A stretch of 64,000 nucleotides of DNA. Source: Solanum dulcamara (lineage: Eukaryota > Streptophyta > Magnoliopsida > Solanales > Solanaceae). The translations under genes were made by a program, and so were the position numbers. The notes beneath the pieces were generated by a model. It saw only the letters and a program-made list of their open reading frames with translations, searched no databases and was not told the origin of the DNA. Shown here in pieces: positions 47,274-58,062 of the stretch. Each line of letters opens with the position of its first letter. Position 1 is the stretch's first letter. The stretch spans positions 38,615,793 through 38,679,792 of the forward strand of contig NC_077238.1 in assembly GCF_947179165.1 (NCBI RefSeq), given 5' to 3'.

Positions 47274-49400
47274 ACCACGGGACATAAAGAACCACTATGG
47301 TCCATGCCTTGCAATTCTGGTTTTAGATGTGTTGTTTGTGATGGGACACCATGAGCCATGGTGTGGACTACAGACCATTATGTCCTCCATTATGAACACC
47401 TCATATATGCCTTTATCCTACTTCTCGCTTCGACCACCCTCTACGGTCCATATTTATCTCCATGGAATGTGAAGGTCTCTATAGAGGAAGTCTTGTAAAC
47501 CCCTCTTAAAAAACCCAAATCTCTAAGTTCACGTTTACCATCACGGGTCGTGGTGCCCATAACGGGTAATGGTGTGTCTCATGGTAGGTCGTGCTGCCCA
47601 TAATGGGCTGTGGTATGTCTCATGGTGTGGCATGGTACCCATAATGGGCAGTGGTGTGTCTCATAGTGGTCACCCCTTTGAAGACCCTTTTTAAGAATCC
47701 TAAGTCCCTCACCATAGTGGTAAGCACGGATCGTATTGCTCATCATGGTCCGTGGTAAGGTCCTATCGAAGCACTTTGTCTGAGTTTTTAATGAAGGGTA
47801 TTTTTTTCATTCCCTATACTTCATTAATGAATGTGGACGGTTTTTTGGACTATATTCTCACCTAATACTAACCTAAGTACCCTTAACCCTCTCATTCTCT
47901 CATTAACCCCCAAATCATAAAATCTTCTCTCCTAAGGTTCCTCTCAAGAGTCTTCTTATTCCCCAAGCAATTTCAAAGAATTTCTTCAAGGTCAATCTTC
48001 AATTCACTTCATTATAGGGCTCCTAAATGTCAAAGTATGTGTGAATTCATCCATGGGTACCTTTCACCTATGGAATCCCAAAGTTTTCTCTCCAATTTCT
48101 TGATGATTTCTTCAATCAAAAAGCCCTAATTTTTCATGATTTGCATTAGGTCTTTTTAGATATGATATATTTCAAAACTATTAGCCTACTCTGCATAATT
48201 GACATCATATATCATTATTTTAAGATATATTTAATGATTCATGATATATTCTAGTTTTAATTATGATTTATGAGTTATGAGTATGATTTTCAAGTTATAT
48301 TCAATGAAATCTTATTTGAATTATCTTCATAGTTTATGAATGATTTATGAAAGGTTTTGAATGATGATTTTATGATGTTTCAAAAAAGTTAATTATAGGG
48401 TGACCTAATACCCTAAAGATGTTTTATGAACATGGATTCGTAATGATGGAAGGTCCACACCCACATTACATGAATCACATGATAGATGAGTTATTCTTAT
48501 GACTTTACTATGATTATGATAGATGAGTTACTCTTATGTTATCTTTATAATCATGGATTGATACTATTATTATATTTCCTTATGATGTCATTGACTAAGG
48601 AATGAGAGGAATTATAGGTGGGTTTCTATGAGGTATGCTATTGAAGCTACCCAAGAGAATCATAGGAAACCTTTAGTCCTAAACTACGTTGCCCACGTCG
48701 GTTCAATAAAGCCAATATAGCAAAGCTAGTGAATCCATATAGAAAAGTTAAAAGAGTTACTTAATGGAGTAAGCCTTGGCCATGTAGCCTCCCCCGTCTC
48801 GATGTGGGAGTCATCAAATTCCATGTATTACCTTGCCTAGTCTTATATGTCGGTTAAAGTAGGTTATGAGTTCTCATGATAATTATGAGATTTTGATGCA
48901 TTGGCCAATGAGATGAATGTTTTAATATTTCCATGATTTTACTCATGTTTTAAGATATTGTTCTTGCATCTCATCATTCATATTGATTATTTCCTACATA
49001 GTATCATAATGTAGGATCCGACGATCACGCTCATCCTCCTATTCATGGCTAGAGCTTGTTATAGTTATACTTTGTTTGTGAGTCCTCATGTTCTCGGGGC
49101 ATGACATTTTACTTTCATGTTGTCATTTGACTAAGTCATTAATCTTATATGTTCATGGGTGAGCTAGGAGGTTTTTTTACGCCCATCTAGTAGTAGAGGC
49201 ATATTAGATAGTAAGAGTCTATGTCGTCACTTTCTAATTTTGAGACTTATACTTTTATTGAGATGTTGCTTCTGTATCTTGATCTTCCTTATTTACTTAA
49301 TTTACTTTATGTATTCTTACGAATGATATGTTAAGAGGCTTGGTTGGAGTCCCTTGAGATTTTAATTGCCGTGTTACGACTAGGCCCTAGTTCAGGTCTT
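47274..49400 (+). repeat. Element C 3' LTR, second part
   Basis: Continues from 20370. It has the reiterated CACGG/CCGTGG motif block (47274-47760) and ends near GCCCTAGTTCAGGTC. The interior matches the C fragment at 18470-18783. The exact end is blurred by decay where element E's LTR fragment begins. Confidence 0.8.
47547..47669 (+). repeat. Three 41-bp tandem units in element C LTR
   Basis: Units 47547-47587, 47588-47628 and 47629-47669, each with GCCCATAA(C/T)GGG and GTGTCTCAT in the same places. Confidence 0.92.
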
Positions 49401-49527
49401 CAAATTGATCATTTTCACGGCCTATTAAGGTCGCCTTGAAGTTCACCTGGAGCCAAAAAGCTGAGATTTTCTAAAAAAAACTTCCTTTGAACTCCATTTT
49501 CGACTTTCAAACTTTTGGGGTCATACA
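49401..49527 (-). repeat. Element E 3' LTR fragment
   Basis: Only the LTR start survives: minus-strand TGTATGACCCC at about 49527, next to the polypurine-like AGAGAGATAT (49528-49540). The remaining 2 kb or so is missing at the junction with element C. Confidence 0.7.
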
Positions 49528-49744
49528 ATATCTCTCTATTGAGAACATTCATCCTTGAATGGGACTCAAACTAGCATGAATAGGATATATAGGAGACATA
49601 CCATCCAAACATGCATGCAAAACATCTAGAAAGTGCATGATTTTAAAACTCATTTAATGAACATGAATGCATATGAAAATGTGAGACTAACTGAAACACA
49701 TGGTTTCGATTAAGTGGATCATGAAGGAATTCAATACCTCAACT

Positions 49745-50830
49745 AGGAATGAGAGGAAAGAGATTAGGATATCCTGATATCATATCTTCTTCGGCTTGCA
49801 ATGTAGCACCTTCAACCTCTTGATTCCTTCATAATACCTTCACCAAAGCTTTTTCCTTGTTTCTTAACTTCCTAATTGGCGGTCTAGGATCTTGGAACCT
49901 CCTCATATGAAAGAATATCTTTCACACCAATGTTGTCCAAAGGCATAATAGAGTTAGGATCACTAACAAACTTCCTCAACAAGGACTAATGGAACACCGA
50001 ATGCACAGATGCAAAATATGGAGGAAAGTCCAACTCATATGCCACCTTGCTAATCCACCTCAATATCGGATATGGACCACTTAGCATAGACTAAGCTTCC
50101 CTTTCTTTCCAAAGTGCATCACACCCTTCATGGGTGAAATTTTCAAGTAGACCCAATCTTTTTCCTCAAATTCAAGTTCCATCCTCTTCACATCCGAATA
50201 GAACTCTTGTCAACTTTGGGTAGTCTTCAATATTTCTCTAATCAATCTCACCTTCTCCATAGCTACATGTACCAACTCGGATCCTATCAATGTAAATTCA
50301 CCTACTTTTAACCAACCAATAGGATATCTATAACTCTTACCATATAAGGACTCAAATGGAGTCATCTAAATAATGGAATAATAACTCTTATTATAGGTAA
50401 ATTCTATCAATGTAAAATGATCCTCCCTGTTACCTATAAAATCAATAACACAGGCTCTCAACATGTCCTCTAAGGTCTGAATAGTATTCTTGGCCTGACT
50501 ATCCGTCTGAGGGTGAAAAACTATACTAATCTTCACTTGAGTACCAAAACCCTTTTGAAAATATCTCCAATACTTAGATGTAAACTGAGTACCTCGATCC
50601 AAAATGATAGACAATGGAACACAATGAAGCTTAACCAACTATAGAATATTTAATCTAGCATATTGTTCTATTGAATATGATGTCATGGGAAGAAAATGAG
50701 TTGACTTAGTCATTCGGTCAACAACCACCCATATCGAGTCATGTTTCTTAGAGTACGAGGCAAACCTGTAATGAAGTCCATATTCAAGGCTTCCCCCCTC
50801 CAAGTTTTGGTGCTCAACTTTCACTTGTTG
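49745..50830 (-). pseudogene. Element E integrase and chromodomain remnant
   Basis: 50639-50824 has KKHDSIWVVVDRMTKSTHFL. 50366-50638 has VPLSIILDRGTQFTSKYW with the second Asp, then FHPQTDSQAKNTIQTLEDML, in which the catalytic Glu of QAE is Lys. The ending LIEFTYNKSYYS matches the usual block. The chromodomain ends GYPNLFPLIPS and a stop near 49747. Confidence 0.87.
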
Positions 50831-51189
50831 TCAATTAAGATATTTATCCACAAACTCTACATTATCCCTCTTCATGCCATTCCACTAAAATACTTTCCTA
50901 AAATTATGATATATCTTTTTGGAACCCATATGAATAAAATACCGCAAATTATGAGCTTTGAACAATATCAATTCCCTCACATCATCAATATCGGAAACAC
51001 ACAATCTACCCTGATATCTCAAAATTCCATCTCCTCTTTGGGAGAAAGCCTTAATAATTTTTCCATAACCTCTTTCTTTAAAACAATCAAAGTAGGATCA
51101 TTATCTTGCTTGGACTTATTATCCGCCAAGAGATGATTCAGAACTATTTTGAAAAATAACAACACCAATCTCAAAATCAACCAATCAAA

Positions 51190-52410
51190 CACCCAAGTAA
51201 GCTAATCTATGTAATTCTGAATTAACTCTTTCTTCTCATCCTCAACATGGGAAACTCTATTCATGGACAATCTACTAAGAGTGTCGGCAATCACATTTAC
51301 CTTTTCTAGATAGTATAAAACACTCATGTCATAATACTTCAATAATTCAAGCCATCTCCTTTGTTGAAGATTCAAATCCTTTTGAGTGAACACATATTGC
51401 AATCTCTTATGATCGGTGAATACATCAACATGGAAAGCATAAAGGTAATATTTCCACAACTTCAAAGAAAAACCCACTTCTGCTAATTCCAAGTCATGGG
51501 TCGGGTAGTTGTTCTCACACACCTTGAGTTGCCTAGAATAATAAGATATAACTTTACAATTTTTCAATATAACACAAGAAAGGTCGACTCATGAAGCATC
51601 ACAGTAAATAACAAACCCAACGGAGCCTTATGACAAAGTCAACATTGGAATAAAGATAAGCCTATCCTTCGACTCTTGAAAGTTCTTCTCACATGCCTCA
51701 GGCCATTGAAATTTCACCTTCTTTTGAGTCAAAGTAGTCAAGAGCGATGCGATGGAAGCGAAACCTTCCACAAATAGTCTATATTAACTGGCTAAGCTTA
51801 AAAAACTCCGAATATCAGAAGGAGACAACGTTGTAGGCCAATTCTTAACAGCTTTAATTCATTAGGATCAACCATAATACATTCACCGGAGACAATATGG
51901 ATAAGGAAAGTAACTGACCTCAACCAAAACTCACACTTGCTGAACTAAACAAATAATTGACGGTCCTTGAGAATTTGCAAGAAAATCCTCAGATGATCAG
52001 TATGATCTTCCTCTCTCCGAGAATAGATCAAATTATCATCAATGAACATAGTTATGAAAGCTATAGGAGCATTTGTGAGTACAAAATATATAAACAAAAA
52101 TTCGAAGTGTCCATAACAAGTTCTGAAATCCATCTTCAGAATGTCACATTTGCTTACTCAGAGTTGATGATAACCCGATCGAAGATCAATATTTGAAAAG
52201 TAGCTTGCTCCTTGAAGTTGATCGAACAAGTCATCAATCCTTGAAATGGGATACTTATTCTTAATTGTGACCTTGTTTAATTGTGTGTAGTCAATACACA
52301 TATGGAGAGAACCAACCTTCATCCTAAAAGGAGAACTAGAGCACCCTATAAAGAGATACTCCATCTAGTGAAACTCTTATCCTACAAATCTTTCAACTAA
52401 TCCTTTAACT
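51190..52410 (-). pseudogene. Element E reverse transcriptase-RNase H remnant
   Basis: 52158-52364 holds [32 protein letters not shown] and [12 protein letters not shown]. 51945-52133 has FRTCYGHFEFL and NAPIAFITMFIDDNLIYSRR: the FIDD motif is kept, but about fifteen residues normally in front of it are missing. RNase H at 51202-51567 has [20 protein letters not shown] and DVFTDHKRLQYVF, then the tether. Confidence 0.88.
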
Positions 52411-52910
52411 CTTTCAATTATGTCGAGACCATTCGATAAGAAGGAATAGACATAAGTTGCGTATCAAGTAGAAGATCGATACCAAAGTCCATTTCTTTTT
52501 TAGGAGGGATGCTTGGAAGTTCATCGGGGAAAACATCTGGAAATTCATTAACAACTGACACTGTCTCAAGAATAGGAGCATTGAAATTTGTATATCCAAC
52601 CCGCACTATATGATAGATGCAACCCTTAAAAATTATTTTCTGAGCTTTTATGCATGAAATGAATTGAACTTTAAACATGGAATTACTATATTTCCATTCT
52701 AGGACTGGCTCATTAGGAAACTAAAACTTGACCATATGGGTCCTACAACATATAGAAGCATAAATGCATGAAGCCAATCCATATTGAGAATAATATTAAA
52801 GTCTGTCATATTAAGCTCTAATAGATCAAGTGATGCAACTTTATGGAAAACTAAAATTGGGAAATTTCGATAGACTCTCTTAGACACAACTGAATAACCA
52901 AAACGCATGT
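52411..52910 (-). pseudogene. Element E protease and linker remnant
   Basis: 52699-52908 has LLELNMTDFNIILNMDWLHA, the protease landmark. 52418-52678 has [20 protein letters not shown] and [12 protein letters not shown], the start of RT. Confidence 0.83.
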
Positions 52911-53492
52911 TGACCGAAAAAGGCTCTTACAAGATCTATGGATTAACAATAAATTTCTTAGAAAGATAAGGTGTAAAAAAAGATAGAGTAGAACCCATCT
53001 ATAATAATACATAAACATCAAAGTCAAACACTTTCAACATACCATTCATAATATCAGGCGAATCCTCTAACTCTTTATGTGTCTGAAGGGCATAAAATCT
53101 ATTTTGGCACCGACCGCCATTCGAAGTAGTAGCATGCTGATCTAGACGACCGGTAGCCTAAGTCAGAGTCAGGGTCTAGCACCACTCCTATACTCTTTCA
53201 TATGATTACCCAGCTTTCCATACCTATAGTACACATCTGATTCTGCTAAGCATTCTTCAAAGTAGTTTCTCTCACACTTCTTACATGGAGGGATGTCTTG
53301 ACCACTTAGAGCTACTCCTTATGTCTTAGGATTAGTTTTCACCTTATATTTATCAAATTTTGGAGATGGAGTGATTAAAATGTTTTCACTGAAATTCATT
53401 TGAAAAAACTAAGGATGACCACCATTCTTGGAATTACCCTAAGAGACATTACGACCATTGCTTTGAGCCTTCTTGAAATCCCTTCTATACCA
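52911..53492 (-). pseudogene. Element E gag, distal part
   Basis: A degenerate zinc knuckle YYRYGKLGNHMK lies at about 53205-53240, having lost its first Cys residues. A GFRRLK-like run occurs at about 53455-53485. It stops at the F insertion. Confidence 0.7.
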
Positions 53493-55321
53493 TGATAAGT
53501 CAGGAATTTGCACTCATTTAAAGCTAAAAACTCAATGAACTAGTCTACTCTTTGCCTACATTATGTCCAATATAGACTTCAAAGTGATTATTTGTATATG
53601 TGAGGAGTTAAGGACAAGTCATGACCATGATGTCGAAGAAAAGAGCTAAAAAGTGAGAAAATGGGAAAAATAAACTTTGTAGCTTGCAAAGAACCCATGG
53701 TGACTCACCAAGAGGACCCTAAAGCTTACCCAAGTGACCTGAAACCAAGGACAACTACCAAGGAAACTCGGTGAGATAAAGGCGCCTTGGTGATTCATCG
53801 GGTGAAAAAGGCGAGGCATATTCTACTTGCATAAACTGTCTGAAACATTGATTTGCATGAAGGCCCAAATGGGTGATAAAAGAGAGAAGAAGGAGACATA
53901 ATGAGTGGAAAGGCAATCTCAACTGAGCTCTCTCAAAAGATCCAAAACTTCTGAAAACTAGTCGATTAAAGATCACAGCAAAAGGTCAAAATGACTACTT
54001 ACCGAATTAATATTTGAGCCCGATTAATATATCAACTTGCTAGTTCAGGAAATTAAGAAGTGTGGTGCTAAAAGGTTAGAAGTCAATGCTGATAGTGATT
54101 CTCCAACCACTTCGGTGAGCACAACTAAACTCACCGAAATGGTCTGCATAGGGAATTTTGGCCTGTGTTTTGAGAAACTGTAAATTGATTTTTAAAGTCG
54201 GAAAAGACTACTTTTTACACTACTAAGAACCTGAGAATAAAACATTTCAATTATCTTTGGGTTTTTAACATTGTTCATGGGTAAATTAGTGGGATTATAG
54301 ACTTGGGCATTGAAATTTAGAGGTGACACTTTGCTGAATTAAATGGAAGACAATTATTTTGGTAAAACTCCTTTCAATTTTTCAATGTGTAGCTAAACCT
54401 TATCCTTCTAGAGGGTGCTTATGTAGTTAATTTGTTATTTTGGATTTAGGTTTTTTTTTGAAGGGGAGCCTTGGAGTAATTGGTAAAGTTGCTATCATGT
54501 GACTAGAAGGTTACGGGTTCAAGCTTCAAAAATAGCCTTTGACAGAAATGCAAGGTAAAGTTGCGTACAATAGACCCTTGTGGTCAGGCCCTTCTCCGGA
54601 CCCTACGTATAGCAGGAGCTTTAGTGCACTCGAATGCCTTTTTTTTGGATTTGGGTTTTTATATCATCTCAAGAATTGTTAATTTGATATGGATATTATT
54701 AATTTGTCGTGTATTCGTGTATGATTTGTGTTTGCAAATACATGTCTATGTTAAATATTCATCTTAGCCCAAAATGGTCATGTGAAGTGGATAAATTAGC
54801 AAATAGTTGCTATTTGAAATTATCAATTATAATCTCTTTTGAGAGGAGGTTTTGATAAGGATCGGATTAGTTGTGCTAGTACAAATGTTTAGGCTTGAAG
54901 TGCTAGCATAGATAGATGAATAGTGATCAAAAGAAGCTTTTCGTACATTTGGTTAATCTCTACCTATCCATGCATCATTAATGAAATTGGGTTGTGAATT
55001 TACCCTTATCCGAACAACAAGTTTAACTACGCACCTGCCCTAAAACCCTCCTATACCTTGTTACAATGCAATTATTGTTGATCGTGTTGATTTTGAATGT
55101 AGTTAACTCTTCTAAATTGATATCCTGAAACTATTGATTTAATTGATGTTACAATTCACTTATTTTTATGCTATAAAAGTCTAGAACAATCTCTTACTTC
55201 TTAATCGGATTTTATTCCTATTCGTTCCTTGTGGAATTCAACTACAACCTTATATGGTTGGTATATATTGATAATAATCGCCTACACTTTGAATCACAAA
55301 AAGTTTGTTTGAGTGTTATCA
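53493..55321 (+). mobile_element. Element F: candidate solo LTR with TGATAA...TTATCA ends
   Basis: 1829 bp inserted in element E's gag. The ends are 6-bp inverted (TGATAA at 53493, TTATCA at 55316-55321). The distal part has text like CCTTGTGGAATTC and a TATTGATAATAATCGCCTACAC run, similar to 3' LTR ends of other gypsy groups as I know them. No target duplication is visible (TACCA left, AAAAA right). It has no coding capacity. Orientation follows that LTR-end similarity and is uncertain. Confidence 0.65.
54456..54644 (+). mobile_element. tRNA-derived SINE, TS/SolS type, with 16-bp target duplication
   Basis: About 185 bp starting GAAGGGGAGCCTTGG with the pol III A box near 54471-54484 (TTGGAGTAATTGGT) and B box near 54516-54526 (GGTTCAAGCTT), ending in a short T tract. 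It is flanked by TTGGATTT(A/G)GGTTTTT at 54440-54455 and 54645-54660, one mismatch in 16. Text such as CAATAGACCCTTGTGGTC and CCTTCTCCGGACCC matches the Solanaceae TS SINE as I remember it. It was moved by LINE enzymes and encodes no protein. Confidence 0.93.
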
Positions 55322-55524
55322 AAAAAGCTCCTTCAACTTTTCCTCATCAATTATTTTGACATGTGTTATAAGTCTTGAAATATCCATCTCTTTGATTATC
55401 ATGGAAGTTCAATATTCCATGACCACCAAATCGGACACACCCAAAATGAACATTCTCATCCAAGCCCTTGGATATGCAACCATGAAAGCAGCATATTTGG
55501 AAAACTTTATGAACTTGAGGTCAT
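55322..55524 (-). pseudogene. Element E gag, proximal piece
   Basis: Parallels element B's gag at 44180-44380 (ATATCCATCTCTTTGA and ATGAACTT landmarks), so it continues E's gag past F. It is cut by LTR G at 55525. Confidence 0.75.
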
Positions 55525-56614
55525 TGTGAGACCCTAGAAGTTTGAAAATCCTAAAATGATGAACAAAGGATGAAATACCAGAAAAATGCAGAAATGGCAA
55601 CAGGTGATGACCATGAAAGCTATCAGAGGCTGTGGTCCGCACCACACCTCGTGGTGAGACACTATGGTGGTGGGTATGAAATCAAGTCCTGTAGAGAAGG
55701 GACTAAAACAAGGGACCACATACTGTGGTGAGCACCACGAACCATAGTGCTCTCCATGGTGACCCCTTCTTTAAGGCCCTAAGAAAACTTTCCAAGGCAA
55801 GGACCACAATTGACCACTACGGTCCGTGTAGCTCTTCACAGATCGTGGTGTATTCTGTGATGGTCACTCCTCTAGGCCTCCTGCTGGTCCTATACCATAA
55901 CCACGGTTCACAAACCGCAATACCCTCTACGAACCATGAAGGTCTCCGTGGAGGAAGTACTAAGACTTTCCCTGCAAACCCTAAGTTTTCTACTCTAAGT
56001 CATTTGTCACGAGACATCACCATGGGCCGTGGTGATGATCAAGAACGCGAAGGTCCTCCGTGAAGCCCAGTCTCTCTAGTTTTAAGAAAGGTATTTTGGT
56101 CTTTTACTATGTTTTATTAGCAAATGGAGGTCATTTTGGGGACTGAATCTACCCTATCTAAATGAACCTAAGCCTCTCCCAACTCAATATTCTCACTCAA
56201 GTCCTAAGACTCAAAACCCTAACCTCTCAATGTCTTCTTCCTCACAAAGGAAAGTTAGGGTTTATTCCATCTTCAAGCCTCTATTTTTAAGCTTGCATAG
56301 GGATTTATTTCCCTAAGGTATGTGGATCTCATTCATGGGTTCTTCTACTGATGAAACCCAAGAATTTTCTAAACCTTTTAGCTCATTCAAAGTGTGGATT
56401 TTATGAGTTTTCATAATATGATTTCCAAATGCATAAATTATTGAATATTTGAAGTTTATTTACCTATCTTAGCATATATTGGCTCATTATTTTGTAAGAT
56501 GGCTTATTTATCAAGTGTCCTTATATTAAAGTATGAAAAAGATTTTAAAGTAAATTACCTATGAAAAGCTAAGTGAATGCTAAGAGACTTGGGTGAGGTA
56601 CCACCGGGTGTCTC
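55525..56614 (+). repeat. Element G: mosaic LTR remnant, plus strand
   Basis: Starts TGTGAGACCCTAGAAG like element C's LTR and has CACGG/CCGTGG motifs to about 56060. Its latter part matches element B's LTR in reverse complement (for example the text around 56283-56345 against 21830-21900). About 1.1 kb of the B-type LTR is missing near 56560. It is cut at 56615 by LTR H. Confidence 0.75.
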
Positions 56615-58062
56615 TGTTATATCCTGTACTTGTTTACCTTGAGATGTGTTCTTAAGCTTATTGAAAATCTCCATGTGATCCCTATTATCTATCACGTTAC
56701 CAAATAACTCTAAGGAAGGGAGGATGTGATGCCCCGTGATAGTGAAGGTGGGAAATAGAGTTATAAGTATTTGAAAGGAGTTGGAGGCCAACTAATAAAT
56801 CATGGAACTCGACTTGCTTGCATAAGCTACTAACTTAGCAGTCCTACACACTTAATCTACTGGAGTATACATCGAGCTTAAGTAGCAAGGAGTGCATAGA
56901 CTCTTAAAATGAGACGAGATGAGGAACCTACGAAAGGGAGCAAAAACTAGTTTCCGAACTTATGAAAGTAAAACAAGTAGGTGACAAGCAAGCAGGTGAG
57001 AAGCAAGCTAGTGACAAGAAAGAAGGTGACTCACCTACTTTGGATGGACCCCACGCTGCCATGTGGCAGTTTTGGATTGGAAGCTTGGATGAGGTGGCAC
57101 CCTAGGAGGCTGCCATGTGTCACCCCTATGGGGCTGCCATGTGTCACCTCCTAAGGAGGTGTATATATACATGTTGGCTGACTCTGAACTCATTTTTCAT
57201 CCAAAAACATTAGCCAAAGAAGAAGAAAAACATGAAGAACCCAAAATGAATAAGTCAGCCATGGTTTTGAAGAATTAAAGGTGAGTTATTCGATTCTTTT
57301 TCATGAATTAATTATCTATAGTGTTCCTCAAGTACGTCAAGGTATATATATATATTTTATTATGCCTACGGAACCATACCTTCAGCTTTACACTTGCAAC
57401 AAATAAGAGAAAGTATGAAAGAAGAAGAGGAAAACGTTGGAGGGCAAGAAGAGGAGCTACGGGTTTGGGGCTGCCAAGGTAAGACTCGGAGTTTTGTTCC
57501 GTGAATTAATTATTTAAGGTATCCCAAAGTTATGTAATGGTATTTTATAACATAAAATTCCAATTTGGGGCAGCGGAAAAGGCGCACAAACAGTCCGCCC
57601 CAATTCAGCATACCAAGAAGTTTCCGAGGTGCAGTTTTGGCAAGCTTTAGCCAATTTCGGGTAAGTTGAGACCTTTACCTTCAAATTGGAGTTTATGGTG
57701 TTGTTATGAAGTGTATTATATGTTTTTTAAGTTGCTGGAAACGTGAAAACATCATAGAAACGCTTGACGTTCGGAACAAACTAAATTAGAATCGCTATAG
57801 TTGAATTATTGTCGAAGTAAAGTGTTGTGCTTGTGGTGTACTGCTGCAGGTGTGTGGGGTTTGTTGCAGGGCCTAAATTTTTTCTAAAAGGGGTGTGGCT
57901 GCTTCTGGAAACAGCCAAACGATCCCTTGTTTCGTATAAATAAAGGCTTTGCGAAATAAAGACTAGAAAACCTATTTTGGTGTCGTAATTTTCAGCAAGT
58001 TATTTGGAGCTTATGTTTCGTGATGTCGCCATGTTTTATATTTATATGGTGCAGGGTGTTTT
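56615..58062 (+). repeat. LTR H: first half of an S-family LTR, interrupted by element I
   Basis: Begins TGTTATATCC at 56615 and follows the S-family LTR to about 58062, where a second LTR of the same family starts. The continuation lies outside the window or is lost. A predicted promoter is included: CATGTGGC near 57060 and 57118 and the TATA box GTATATATAC at 57161-57170. Confidence 0.8.

Larger units (their letters stand above)
49401..55524 (-). mobile_element. Element E: Tekay-type chromovirus, minus strand, split by F
   Basis: Chromodomain, integrase, RNase H, RT, protease and gag are readable from left to right (3' to 5'). Gag is cut by F (53493-55321) and resumes at 55322-55524 before being cut off by LTR G. 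No 5' LTR or primer site is present in the window. Frames are broken throughout. Confidence 0.86.
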
